A DNA stretch of 64,000 nt from Nageia nagi (GCA_050084985.1 JBITNC010000001.1:25234001-25298000); one strand, 5' to 3'; counted from the stretch's first letter, positions 23,670 to 34,543 are shown. Program-made: numbers and translations. Notes: generated by a model from the letters alone, not told the origin.

Positions 23670-23957
23670 ACAACGAGTTTCTCACACAGAGCAAACTCAC
23701 CACGGAGGTATAGAATGTACAACAAGTTCCTCACGCAGAGCGAACTTACCATGGAGGTATATTAATTATATGCTCAAAATTTGTACAACAAGTTTCTCAC
23801 GCAGAGCAAACTCACCATGGAGGTATAAAATGTACAACAAGTTTGTCACACAGAGCAAACTTACCACTGAGGTATAAAATAATCAACACTCTATAACAAT
23901 AATTGTACAACAAGTTTGTCACGTAGAGCAAACTTACCACGGAAGTCTAGAATGTAC
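23670..23957 (-). repeat. Five copies of a ~40-bp repeat in the Copia B tail
   Basis: A unit reading, on the plus strand, ACAACAAGTTTCTCACGCAG, then AGCAAACTCACCACGGAGGT, occurs at 23670, 23719, 23785, 23834 and 23907. Spacings are irregular, from 49 to 73 bases. Elements A (near 32600-32650) and C (near 56240-56300) have only one or two recognisable copies at the same place, so the array has expanded in B. It lies between the pol stop and the purine tract. Confidence 0.8.
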
Positions 23958-24004
23958 AATCAAAAAGGCCTCTTAGAGGTGAAGTTGTCATCACTAACAA
24001 AAGT

Positions 24005-25612
24005 TTAAACTTCACTCCCCCTTGAGGGCAACTTCACCAACCCGAGAGAATCCCTAAGCTTGCAGAACTGAGCTTCAGGAAGGGGCTTGGTGAATAAATC
24101 AGCGAAGTTTTCAGTAGATGGACAATACTGCAAGTGTATGATGTCATCTAGAACCTTCTCCCTGATAAAATGGGCTTGGATTTTAACATGTTTGGTTCGT
24201 TCATAGAACACAGGATTCTTAGCCAAAGAGATAGCCGATTGATTATCGGACGAAATAAGAGATGGGCCATTTTGCTTATACCCAATTTCATTCAAAATAT
24301 GCCTCAGCCAAATAACGTCTTGGGCAGCAACAGACATGGCTCGATATTCGGCTTCGATGGTAGAAAGAGTCACAGTAGGTTGCTTCTTGGAAGCCCAAGA
24401 GATAGCACCTGAACCAATGCTAAACACATATGCAGAGGTTGATTTTCTGTCATCTCTATCTCCCCCATAATCAGAATCTGAGAACCCTGAGAGAACAATG
24501 GAGGGTACTTTGGAATACTTAAGAGCAAGATCCTTTGTCCCTGTGACATACCTCAAGATTTGCTTAATAGCATTGAGGTGTTCAACATATGGTTTTTGCA
24601 TGAATCGTGCCATCAGATTCACTGCAAAGGCAATATCAGGACGAGAGATAGTCAGATACAGAAGACTACCAATCAATTGTCTATAAGCTGTAGCATCAGC
24701 CAACTGAGAATCTGAGCTCAGTGATACAATGATTCCAGGAGAAATAGGTATTGCATCATATTTACACTCCTCCATTCCAAACTTTTGCAAGATGTCTGAT
24801 ATATACTTAGATTGACTAAGATAAGTACAATCTTGGTGTTGGTATACTTGCATCCCAAGATAGTAATGCAATAGACCTAGATCAGTCATTTCAAATGTTG
24901 CCTTGAGTTTGGAGATGCACTCTTGGATGATTTCAATATTATTGCCTGTTATGAGAAGATCATCCACATAAAGGAGAATTATGACCACGTCTTTTCCTTG
25001 ATTGAGTACATAGAGGTCTGAATCAGAGAAGCACTTGGAAAAACCAATATCTGCAAAGAATCTTGAAATTTTCTTGTACCATGCTCTAGGTGCTTGCTTA
25101 AGTCCATACAAATACTTCTTTAGCTTACACACAAGAGACTCTTTTCCTTCTGGAATAAATCCTTCTGGTTGATTCATGTAGATTTCAACATCTAAGTCAC
25201 CATTGAGAAATGCACTTTTGACATCAAGTTGAAAAGCTTTCCATCCTTGAGCTGCAAAAAGAGCAAGGATTATTTTGACAGTAGGCATCTTGGCCACAGG
25301 AGCAAAGGTTTCCTCATAATCAATACCATATTTTTGAGCGAATCCTTTAGCCACTAATCTTGCCTTGTATTTTTCAATTTTTCCATCAGAATTGTACTTG
25401 ACCTTGTATATCCATTTATTGCCAATCACATTTTTCTCATTGGGATAAGGAACCAAATCCCAAGTTTCATTTTTCATGAGCGCCTCATACTCAACTTTCA
25501 TAGCTTCCATCCAACACTCTTGCTTGGAAGCTTCTTTGAAGGTTGATGGCTCATGTGTATTATCAATTTTGGCAAATAAAGAGCTATTCAAGGTCATACT
25601 CCTTGTAATTCT
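24005..25612 (-). CDS. Copia B pol, reverse transcriptase and RNase H part
   Basis: This continues the gag-pol frame after the amber codon at 25613-25615. It has a full Copia reverse transcriptase: WIYKVKYNSDGKIEKYKARL, the first catalytic Asp in QLDVKSAFLNGDL, YGLKQAPRAWY, and the YVDDLLI box with the Asp pair. RNase H follows (SGFSDSDYGGD, STSAYVFSIGSGAISWASKK, STIEAEYRA, DNQSAI, KHVKIQAHFIREKV, ADLFTKPLP). The first Met in this part is at 25597. The frame has no damage to its natural stop. It would be made only by readthrough of the amber codon or by restart. Confidence 0.92.
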   Translation of the reverse strand, partial: RITRSMTLNSSLFAKIDNTHEPSTFKEASKQECWMEAMKVEYEALMKNETWDLVPYPNEKNVIGNKWIYKVKYNSDGKIEKYKARLVAKGFAQKYGIDYEETFAPVAKMPTVKIILALFAAQGWKAFQLDVKSAFLNGDLDVEIYMNQPEGFIPEGKESLVCKLKKYLYGLKQAPRAWYKKISRFFADIGFSKCFSDSDLYVLNQGKDVVIILLYVDDLLITGNNIEIIQECISKLKATFEMTDLGLLHYYLGMQVYQHQDCTYLSQSKYISDILQKFGMEECKYDAIPISPGIIVSLSSDSQLADATAYRQLIGSLLYLTISRPDIAFAVNLMARFMQKPYVEHLNAIKQILRYVTGTKDLALKYSKVPSIVLSGFSDSDYGGDRDDRKSTSAYVFSIGSGAISWASKKQPTVTLSTIEAEYRAMSVAAQDVIWLRHILNEIGYKQNGPSLISSDNQSAISLAKNPVFYERTKHVKIQAHFIREKVLDDIIHLQYCPSTENFADLFTKPLPEAQFCKLRDSLGLVKLPSRGSEV

Positions 25613-27925
25613 CTATGCTGGAGAATTTTGCTCTTGTGGTAACTTCTCTACATGATCATCCAACCAGTTAGGTGCAGGCGAAGAATCATCTGTTTTAGAC
25701 ACCTCAGCATGAGAGGTCGTATCCTCAGAAAGTTCATTAAACTTAACATCCCTAGAAATAAAGACTCTTTTATGGGATGAAGAGTAGAGCCTGTAACCTC
25801 TATGCTGATTATCATTCCCCACAAAGATGCATTTTTTTGATCGTTTATCTAGCTTCTTTCTTTTCTCTGAGGTAATGAAGGCAAATGCATCACAACCGAA
25901 GACCCGAAAGTGTGAGAGGTTAGGTTTCTTTCCTGTCCATGCTTCATATGGAGTTTTACCTTCAACTACCTTAGTAGGACACCTATTTAGGGTGTGAATA
26001 GCAGTGTGAACAGCTTCTCCCCATAAGAAACTAGGAAGGTTACCCAACATGCATCTTGCCATTTCCATAATGGTGCGATTCTTCCTTTCAGCAACTCCAT
26101 TTTGTTGAGGGGTGTAAGGGATTGTGAATTGCCATTTGATCCCATGTTTAACACAATAGTTGTTAAACTCATTGCTATTATATTCACCCCCACTATCAGA
26201 TCTCAGCATTTTGATCTTAAAATTAGTTTGATTTTCAACAAGTGCCTTGAAGTCTTGAAACCTATCAAAAGTTTGATCCTTATGCTCAAGTAGATAACCA
26301 AATGTCATCCTACTGAAGTCATCAATGAAGGTCAGAACATAAGAAGCTCCACCTAGTGACTTAGTCTGAAAAGGACCCATCAAATCTGAATGCACAAGCT
26401 GAAGAGGACAAGTATCCCGAGTTGCCTTATCTTTTTCAAACTTTTGCCTATGCATCTTTCCTAGAATGCACCTTTCACAAAGACCAATTGTGGGTGAAAT
26501 ATTAGGTAAACCTTCCACAAGTGCTTGAGTTTTCATATCTTGAATACTCTTGTGGTTAAGGTGCCCTAATCGTTGATGCCAAAGATTACCTTTTGAACAA
26601 ACATTTGTAGCAAGACAAATCTTTGAAGGTACTTGATCCATAATATAAAGGTCATCCTTTACTGATCCTTTCAACAAGGTGGCAAGTCCTTTCTTAACAC
26701 ACCAGGAGTGTGAGGTAAACTCAAATGAGCATCCTTTCCTTGTAATCTGAATCACAGAGATGAGATTCATCCTTAGTTTAGGCACATAAAAGACATTATC
26801 AAGAGTCTTTTCATGAATCTTCACACTCCCTATTCCGTGAACATCAAGGACTATATTATCACCTATCACAACTGCATCCTTTTTGTACTTATGAAAGTTT
26901 TCAAACTTATCCTTTTCATAACACATGTGATTAGTGCATCCTGAATCAACAATCCAATCATTTGAAATAGTTTGAGTCATTGAGTAGTAGGCAACAGTAG
27001 CAGTATGCTTATTCTTCTTTCTATTATTGAAATTTCTTACATTTGCATTTCCCTTACCTTTTTGAGCAAATTTCTTTTTGTGACAATCATACTCTTTGTG
27101 CCCAAAGATACCACAAAAGTTACAATTTCCATCAAACTTTTCCTGAGGTGTTGGATTGCTTGATCCAGCTTTGTCATTCCTATGCCTATAGTTGCCATGA
27201 TTGTTGTTGCCCTTTTTGTCATACTTCCTAAAGGTAGATGAGGACTTGTTATCTTTGAATTTGTAATGTTTGAACTTTTTCTTGAAAGGAGTTTTGGTTG
27301 CTCCTAGAGCAATGCTATTGTCCTTTGGAGAAAGGTTCAACATTTTCTTGTTCAAAGTTTCCTCATGCTTCAGAAGGAGTCTAGAAAGGTTATCAAGTGA
27401 GATGACATCTTCTTCATCATCGAGCCTTGTTTCCATAACCGTGACAAAGTTACTGAACTTTGTAGTAAGGCTTTGAAGAATGATGAAGACCATGAACTCA
27501 TCATTGATCCAGTTGCACCCACAACCAACCAATTGTGTCCTGAGGTCAATGATTTTATTTAAGTAGATGGAGGCACTTTCATCTTCACTTTGTCGATACT
27601 GCAACAACTTTTGTAGAATGGTAAACCTTCTTGAAAATTTGGACCCAAGGTAAATTTTCTTTAACCTATCCCAAGCTTCCTTTGCTGAAGTTGATGAAGA
27701 AATCATGAGAAGGACATCATCTGAAACTGCACGGTAAATCATTGAAATTGCTAACTCATTCTTTGAGTTGTATACTTCAAGAGCCTTCTCATTAGTAGGA
27801 GCGACCAAGTCTTCACTAACTGTCTGCCACAGCTTCCTTGCTTGTAACTTAGCTTTCATACGAGGTTCCCATATTCCAAAGTTGGAACCATCGAGTATAT
27901 GCTTGGGAATGAAGGTTTCAACCAT
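25613..27925 (-). CDS. Copia B Gag, protease and integrase part, ending at an amber codon
   Basis: Start chosen at the ATG 27923-27925 (MVETFIPKHILDGSNFGIWE), matching the degenerate start of element A. Upstream in-frame codons are hydrophobic leader DNA. Gag covers residues 1-265, with the zinc knuckle CX2CX4HX4C at 268-281. The protease active site DSG is at 327-329 (DWIVDSGCTNHMC). Integrase follows: zinc-binding H450, H455, C483, C486 and the catalytic triad D514, D577 and E613. The frame ends at codon 771, a TAG, where the related elements have Gln in a TQRITRSM context. The stop is therefore probably a single C-to-T change. No other break was found in the 1,306-codon frame. Confidence 0.92.
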   Translation of the reverse strand: MVETFIPKHILDGSNFGIWEPRMKAKLQARKLWQTVSEDLVAPTNEKALEVYNSKNELAISMIYRAVSDDVLLMISSSTSAKEAWDRLKKIYLGSKFSRRFTILQKLLQYRQSEDESASIYLNKIIDLRTQLVGCGCNWINDEFMVFIILQSLTTKFSNFVTVMETRLDDEEDVISLDNLSRLLLKHEETLNKKMLNLSPKDNSIALGATKTPFKKKFKHYKFKDNKSSSTFRKYDKKGNNNHGNYRHRNDKAGSSNPTPQEKFDGNCNFCGIFGHKEYDCHKKKFAQKGKGNANVRNFNNRKKNKHTATVAYYSMTQTISNDWIVDSGCTNHMCYEKDKFENFHKYKKDAVVIGDNIVLDVHGIGSVKIHEKTLDNVFYVPKLRMNLISVIQITRKGCSFEFTSHSWCVKKGLATLLKGSVKDDLYIMDQVPSKICLATNVCSKGNLWHQRLGHLNHKSIQDMKTQALVEGLPNISPTIGLCERCILGKMHRQKFEKDKATRDTCPLQLVHSDLMGPFQTKSLGGASYVLTFIDDFSRMTFGYLLEHKDQTFDRFQDFKALVENQTNFKIKMLRSDSGGEYNSNEFNNYCVKHGIKWQFTIPYTPQQNGVAERKNRTIMEMARCMLGNLPSFLWGEAVHTAIHTLNRCPTKVVEGKTPYEAWTGKKPNLSHFRVFGCDAFAFITSEKRKKLDKRSKKCIFVGNDNQHRGYRLYSSSHKRVFISRDVKFNELSEDTTSHAEVSKTDDSSPAPNWLDDHVEKLPQEQNSPA

Positions 27926-28081
27926 TGCTACAAAAAAGAGTAAATATGCAATAAGAATGCAAACTTTTACAATTTTCCATCTATACATATAAAACATCTA
28001 ATAAGCAAACATGTACCATATGTGCAAACTTATTAACCACGATCCATAGAAGGATAAAGTTGGGGTTGTTTTCTTGTATAG

Positions 28082-28462
28082 AATTAGGCCTTCACCTGGA
28101 TGCCCACAAGGTGGAGCCCAGGTACTACCAGTCCTCAACCAGTTCACCTTGGTCAATAATATACTCTCACTAGGAGAAGTACTAACTATTTTCCAAGGAT
28201 CCGATGTATCTTGGACCGGCCATTTTAATTATCTTGATTAAGATTTTCAGTTTTCCTCCTAGGTTATCAAGATAATCCCTGAATGGACGTGCGGACATGT
28301 GGTATCACTACACACATGCCTGTCCACCTAATAGAGTTATGTCCAATCCAACAGAGATCTTAGGGGCAATTAAGACGAACTTACCACCACGCGGTTCTTC
28401 GGACTAAAAGGGCTCCAGTATGCCCTGTCCTCACCTTGTGGCTCCCCAAACAAGTCATGTTG
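28082..28462 (-). other. Conserved pre-gag leader block, Copia B copy
   Basis: The reverse complement begins AACATGACTTGTTTGGGGAG and ends near CCAGGTGAAGGCCTAATT, about 160 bases before gag. It matches the blocks of A and C over nearly its whole length. The shared ACAAAACCCATTGGA phrase lies upstream at 28603-28617 (reverse strand). It has no open reading frame of note, so conservation suggests an RNA-level role. Confidence 0.8.
28228..28276 (-). repeat. Stem-loop inside the Copia B leader block
   Basis: ATTATCTTGAT (28228-28238) and ATCAAGATAAT (28266-28276) are exact reverse complements separated by 27 bases. Element C has the same arms separated by 26 bases. Confidence 0.75.
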
Positions 28463-29439
28463 TGGAAGAATACGTGTGGATGTGTTCATTTTAGGGGTTA
28501 CTTTTCAATATTTGCATTTTTGCAAGTATAAGCAAATTGTGCAAAAATATAAAGTAAACAAATTGCATCATCCACACGAGCTTTGAAAAACCTAAAAAAA
28601 AGTCCAATGGGTTTTGTACTAACCCCTAAAGGACTTTTACATTTTGTATATTTTGTTCAATATATTCAAGTACTTAATGAATTAAACAAAAGAACTAAGT
28701 CCTACTTAATATTTAATTCATAACATGCATTGTTCCATGACTTAAAAAAATTTTAAGTAATTATGCATCATGCATTAAAAATTTAAGTCCTAAGCATGTT
28801 TTATTCTTCAAACAAGATAAAAATACTTGCATCATAAGTCTAGCATGCAATATCTAGATAAGGTTTATGCATCACAAGTCTAGCATATAGATAAAATTTA
28901 AGTAAAAATTATACTAATTCCCTCTTTTTACTTAAAGTTTTATCCCTAAAAAAAATTGTATGCTAAGACTTGTTTTATAAGTATGCATTTTAAGTAAAAG
29001 TTTTTCCCTTATTTACTTAAAAAATAGCATGCTTAGACTTAATTACTATGCTTACAAAAAATGCTAAGAGGTGAGCATTAAAAAAATTGCATGTGCACTT
29101 TTAGTAATTTTAAACATGCAATTTTGAGTAAAATATTAGAAATATTCTAAGTACTCCTAAGTGCATTTAATGGGAGCAATTTGACTTGTAAGCAAGTAAG
29201 TAAAAAAAATTAAATGCCTAAGAAGTATATGTGTGCAAGTTGTAATAGGAGACCCATACCCCTATTTTTAATGCACTTTAATGCTTCTTTTACTTCAAGC
29301 ACTCTAAAATACTTCAAGTCAAAAAAAATAAATGCATATAGGTAAAGTAGTGATGGCAACCCTTCCCTTACCAAGAAGGAGTATACATTGCCTTTTGGGA
29401 GAGCATTATTTTGCAAGTTGTCAACAAGAATTAAGTGCA

Positions 29440-30900
29440 TTTAAGTGACAAGGAAGACTGGTAAGGAGTTGGCAGCCATCAACCTTGACCGTGGGAAGGA
29501 GGAGGACCTGCATGAAGGCTTTTAGAGAACAACCTGTGGAGAGAGTTGAAGGTCAGCAATGGAGGTGAGAGTTGGATCGCAACTGTAGACAGCCACGGGG
29601 CTAGCGATGAGAGACATCACATGGAGAGGGACACGAAGCTCGCGATAATGGAATCTGCACAGCCTAGTCGCGATGCTGGAGGAGGAGAGGAGGTGTTCGA
29701 CCAAACCAAAATAATTAGCAAAGCATCATCCCTTGGTATTAACTATTATTTCGTGTAGGTGGAACGCAGGTTTCATAGATTTTCGGGCGGATGGACTTTA
29801 GGAAAAAAAATTATCGCTAGGATGTAGAGGACAAACCAGGAATAGCTACCTTATAGCAATCCAGACTACTGTGGACTTAAAATGCCACGTGGGCAACATG
29901 CAATCAAGAGATACAATTGCTATGATGTTTCTTTCTATCTACGAGGAAGCTCTAATTTATTTTCGTGGATTGCTTATTACGTTTCATGGCGGGCAGGATA
30001 CAAGCGAATGAAATACAATCTACCAAAATTTTGCAGGTCCTTGCAACATAGCCAGTTTGTGCATAGCCATGGTACATATCCTATGAGTAGTGGAGTCCGT
30101 AGTCTACAATCTGCATCTGGCAAACACTTCACAGGCCTTCCATAGTTCCTCTCAACCATTCGTTGGGGTGGTGGCATAGCTGGCTAACGTGTAGGTCTCA
30201 TAGCTGAAGTCAGTTGACATATTTGGCATGCCTGTCGATGTTTCGCATGTGCATACTCTATGATCATTGCAGGCCACGAAGCTTATCTGCAGCATGTACG
30301 TTGGCTGGTGAGGGAGAAGGCTATGTAGTCTGCATCACGTGAAACACATTACAGACCCTTTAAATATTTTCTATTTTATTCATTTCCTACAATCATTACG
30401 TTGAAAGACTGCATCACAGTGATGGAGGAGCAGTAGATGCTGGTATCTAAGAAATGGACTTTCTGGTCCTCTTTCTTCTTGAAATAGGGAACAAAATGGG
30501 CATCCAATCATGGGAGCAAGGGAAGTTTCCAATTTTCAAAGTGGTCAAAGAATTTAAGCGAGCGAACATGAGCTTATCTCCATCATTGTTGTCAAGTAAA
30601 ACACTACAACCCTCCCACGCCACTCTTCCTCGACGTTTCTCTTCCACCATTTCATATATTTCGGATTCCCTCAAAAATGAAGCACATAAGCGGAGGGGCA
30701 TATCCTTCGATCATTGCTATCCAGGAAACTATCTACACCATGCCAACACGTCAACAATCCACAGACCGTAGGCGTTTGGAGAATATCCTGCGTGTTCGTG
30801 GTGCTGACCGGTAGGGAAGGAGGCTTCGTGGGTGTGCAAGTCAGATGTGTTGGGTGGCTTGCAACTTTTTTCAAACAGTTCCCAGACCCTCACAATGAAC
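29440..30900 (-). other. GC-richer segment of the Copia B leader, origin unknown
   Basis: About 1.4 kb noticeably richer in G and C than the rest of the element, with several short open frames on both strands but no recognised protein. Its position between the primer-proximal leader and the conserved block matches the segment at 17100-17830 in A, but the sequences look unrelated. Element C has no such segment. Captured host DNA is one explanation. No gene identity is claimed. Confidence 0.4.
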
Positions 30901-31342
30901 CATTTTTATTTATTTGTAAATTGACAATTAAAAAAAATTCTCCTTATATGTAAAAATTATGTACATATTTCAACATAAAGTAAAGTCCTTCACTTTTTAT
31001 TTCAACAGTGAACAAAATTGCACCATTTTTTTTTGATATTTTTCACAAAAATTATTGTACAAAACTTTTCAATAAGATGCTATCATAATATATTTTTGCT
31101 CAAAAGAAAGTATTTTCTTTGTTCATTAAAAATAGATTACTAACATAAAATATTGTTAATAAGACATTGAGCTAGCATAATCATACAAAAGATTAGTATC
31201 ATAATGAACTTAGTTAAAGAAGGATAGAAGGTTATACCTTTGCAAACCTTTTACCTCACAATGAAGATTAGGATTAAGATCTCCAAATTTGAGAAGGATG
31301 AAGCACCTCCAAAATGTAGATGAAGAGCTTCCACACCAAGAT

Positions 31343-31353
31343 CTAGATACCAC
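31343..31353 (-). promoter_or_regulatory. Primer-binding site of Copia B
   Basis: The reverse complement, next to the 5' LTR, reads GTGGTATCTAG and continues ATC. It matches the TGGTATCAGAGC initiator-Met tRNA site in its first seven bases. Confidence 0.65.
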
Positions 31354-31354
31354 T

Positions 31355-31853
31355 TGATGGAATTAGCACTACTCTAATTCCCAAAGGTCCAAGACTATAG
31401 AAAGCTCAATCACATTCAACATGCAACATCTACAAGCTACTAACACATTCACACAATATGACACCAATATAATGTGGTTCCTCCCTCCTTGGGAGTACAT
31501 CCACAACTAGTTCTCTATTCTCAATCTATGCCTCTCTTACAACTAAACTCTTGCTCTCTCCTACACAACCAAGTAGAGTAATCTTACTCAAAACTTAGAT
31601 ATGTTACAAGAGGAGAGGCCCTCTATTTATAGCTTGAGAGCACCTCCCTAACCTTCCTTTAACCCAAGGGTAAGGTTAGGGTTACATTAAATGTATCACC
31701 TAACTTCAACCTATCAACTAACCACTTTGGTAAAGTCAAAGTCTACATATTAAAGAATTCAATTAATCCTTAAGGTATCTACATACCCTTAAGTGATTAA
31801 TTGAATTTACAAGGAGTTTATATATTCACAATATTTCATTACAAATTCTAACA
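31355..31853 (-). mobile_element. Copia B 5' LTR
   Basis: 499 bp. On the minus strand it starts TGTTAGAATTTG and has a TATA box TATAAATA (31624-31631) followed by a GAGGG stretch, a typical plant Copia promoter. The right end abuts the target copy ATTAA. Confidence 0.95.
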
Positions 31854-31858
31854 ATTAA

Positions 31859-32530
31859 TTGGTAGTCTTTTGTATTTGACTATTTCCAAGTCAGATATTA
31901 CCTTTACAGTGAATTTGATGGCTCAATTAATGCAAAAACCTTATGTTGAGCATCTCAATATTGTTAAATAAATCTTAAGGTATGTTGCAAAGACTAAGGA
32001 TCTTACTCTCATGTATTCTAAGTTTCCCTCATTTATTCTCTCTAGATTCTCAAATTCTAACTATGAGGGAGATAAAGATGATAGAAAATCAACCTCTACA
32101 TATGTGTTTAACATTGGTTTAGGTGCTATCTATTGGGATTCCAAGAAGCACCCTATTTCTCTTTCAACCATAAAAGTTGAATATTGTGCCATGTTTGTTA
32201 CAACCCGAGAAGCTATTTGGCTAAGGGATATTCTAAAAGAAATTGGATATGAGCAAGATGGATCATCTTTGATTTCTTCATATAATTAATCAGTTATTTC
32301 TTTGGCTATGAATCCTATGTTCCATTAGAGAATCAAATATGTGAAAATCCATACCCATTTTCTTAGGATAAGGTTCTTAATGGTATCATACACCTAGAGT
32401 ATTATCCATCCACCTTGAACTCTGCTGATTTCTTTAACAAGCCCCTCCTAGAAGCTTAGTTCTGTAAGCTTAGGGATGCTATTGGATTGGTGAAGTTACC
32501 CTCAAGGGGATTGAAGTTTGAATTCTTATG
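31859..32530 (+). pseudogene. Copia A pol relic, part 2 (end of RT and RNase H)
   Basis: Resumes exactly where 22685 stopped. LIGSLLYLT is followed by MYSKFPSFILSRFSNSNYEG, STSTYVFNIGLGAIYWDSKK, STIKVEYCAM and an ADLFTKPL-like end near 32430-32450, with several stops. The right copy of the B target duplication is 31854-31858. Confidence 0.88.
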
Positions 32531-33237
32531 TTAAATTCATGTTTGTGATGATAACTTCACCCCTAGGAATATTTTATGTTGTATAATGTTGATTTTATTG
32601 TACAACTTCATAGTAAGTTTGCTCTACATGAGGAACTTATTATACAAATTTTTTAAAAGAAAAAAGATTGGTCAATGTAGTACTATTTAGTTATCAATTT
32701 TTGAGGAATCTTATGTATCTTTTGGCACTATTCAGTTCTCCATATGTGAGGAACTTGTATGTGCATGCTCTATTTTGTAATGATAATCAACACATGTTTT
32801 ATATATAGCAGGTGACTATGATTTTTAGCTTGGCATCTTTGTAATGACTTATAATGCACCATTGATCGGTTCATGATGGCATTTATGTGATTCATCTATC
32901 CTTGTTGATATGAATATGTTGCATCTAATTGATCTTGTTATTTGAGTTGCTTATGACCTATAGGTGCCTTTGAGATTACATGTTACTTACTTTGGGTATG
33001 TAGGCTCTTGGAGATTCTTTATGACTTCTAGTTGGATGACTACTTCATATACATTGAAATCAATTATGGTTAATGATTGTATTTGGCAAATAAGTGAGTC
33101 TCAAACTAGATTTTGATTACTTCACAAATATGTAAAAAGTTCTCATCTTCGGTTGTATCTATTTGGAGGAGTACTCTCTTACTTTCTCTTCTTCTTCTCT
33201 CTTATTCGATCTATCCTAATATTGCATTAAGCGGGAG
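32531..33237 (+). other. Copia A tail and purine tract
   Basis: Non-coding tail between pol and the 3' LTR. It has one diverged copy of the tail repeat near 32600-32650 (AGTTTGCTCTACATGAGGAA) and text closely matching the tail of element C. It ends with the tract AAGCGGGAG at 33229-33237, in which one G of the usual run has become C. Confidence 0.75.
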
Positions 33238-33735
33238 TGTTGGAATGTATAATGCATTATTGTAAAGGTTTTATAATAATATTTTTATGTAAGTTCACTA
33301 ATATATAAGGGTATCATTTGATACCTTAAGCATTTAAGTGAATATGATAATGTAACTTATCCTACACTCCATGTCATGAGCATGCCCCTTGGGTAAAAGG
33401 ATGTGCATGTCATGCTTTTATACATCGAGTAATAGGGTGATCCAAAGAGGGATTTTGGCTTATAAATAGAAGGATCCCTCTTTGTATCACATACCAATTT
33501 TAGAGTAAATTTATGCTAGAGGATAGTGTTTAGGAGATGAGATTAGGAGATTTGTAAGAGTTCATATTTGTAAATGAAGTGAGATCTAGTTAGTGGATGT
33601 ACTCCTAGTTGGAGGAACCATTTACATCTTGTGTCATCTTGTGAGATTATCTTCTTAAGTTATATTGATGTTAGTATGAGTTTTTATGTGATCTTGGTAG
33701 TTTAGGATTGTATTAGTTATATTTCAATCCTTTCA
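33238..33735 (+). mobile_element. Copia A 3' LTR
   Basis: 498 bp, starting TGTTGGAATG and ending CCTTTCA, homologous to 15975-16473 with roughly 9 percent differences. TATA box and dyad motif are both retained in altered form. Confidence 0.9.
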
Positions 33736-34543
33736 ATTAAGTATATATTTTTTTTAATTTGAATTTATATATATGGCTCATATCGATGTATTTCAAAGGT
33801 TAGATCTCTCAACATTTTCCCCTTAGTAATGGAATATATAATCTTCCAAACCAAAATTTAGTATGATGTCATTTGTCCTTTTATTTCTTTGTGTGATATT
33901 TGTATGGCTTAAATGGTTGTATCATTTGTATGTTTCCTATTTTTCTAAGAATGTTAGGTGAAATATCTGTGAATGCAGTCTCAACTCTCTTACCATTGAT
34001 GAAAGGAGAGTAACATGAATGGGTGGTTGTGATATGGAAGTCCTTCCTCATGGTTCTGACAAATTGTCCAAAGCCTAATTTTACCCTGAGTAACATCTTT
34101 TCCCTTTCTTTATTGAACACTCAACTTTTATTTTTCTTTCCTTTCAAGTATTATTTTTTCTTCCATTTTTTAATGGATAATGCCTCACCCTGATAAAATT
34201 ATAGATCAAAATTAAGAGTCAAATTATCTCCCTTGTCTATGAGGAGTCTTTTAGTAGGTGTTCATCTCTATTTGTAGGAAGTAAACCTCATGATTCTTGA
34301 TTCCAAGAGCTTCGAACAATGGGTAGTGTCATCTTATCTATGAGAGGTGAATCCTATTTGTATTAGACATTCTATAGGAATAATGTACAATATTATTGGT
34401 TAAATACCTAAGTAAGACCATCATGGGTAAAATCGAATCATTAGAGACTCAAGATCCTAGTCATTTCTTTGGGCCTATGGGAAATGTCTTAAGAAGGTTA
34501 TATCTTTACCAAAGAGATATTGATCTTTGGGATTTTAGATTTC
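33736..34543 (+). mobile_element. Element D 5' LTR, segment 2
   Basis: Picks up with ATTAAGTATATATTTT and aligns with about 43840 to 44634 of the 3' LTR of D. It ends at TTC (34541-34543), where the CACTA element begins. Short open frames here are LTR sequence and not genes. Confidence 0.85.

Larger units (their letters stand above)
22691..31853 (-). mobile_element. Copia element B, young and nearly intact, nested in A
   Basis: A complete 9,163-bp Ty1/copia element on the minus strand, flanked by exact target duplications ATTAA at 22686-22690 and 31854-31858. Its LTRs (22691-23189 and 31355-31853) are each 499 bp and differ at only 2 positions by eye, so it inserted very recently. Order on the minus strand: 5' LTR, primer site, 3.4-kb leader, gag-pol, tail with five short repeats, purine tract, 3' LTR. 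One amber codon interrupts the polyprotein. The outer LTR base pairs are TG at the 5' end and CA at the 3' end. Confidence 0.95.
15975..33735 (+). mobile_element. Copia element A, degenerate, split by element B
   Basis: A plus-strand Ty1/copia retrotransposon of about 8.6 kb once element B is removed. It has LTRs at 15975-16473 and 33238-33735, a leader, a decayed gag-pol (19440-22685 and 31859-32530), a tail and a purine tract. The bases before it (AGTAA) and after it (ATTAA) are a degenerate target duplication. The 3' LTR of D shows the empty site TTTTAGTTAAGTATATA at 43834-43850, so the original target was probably GTTAA. The two LTRs differ at roughly 9 percent of positions by eye. Confidence 0.9.

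Noticed and set aside
23670-23957. CRISPR-like array because of repeated units with spacers
   Set aside because: Units are diverged, spacing is irregular, and the repeats lie in a plant retrotransposon tail with counterparts in its relatives.
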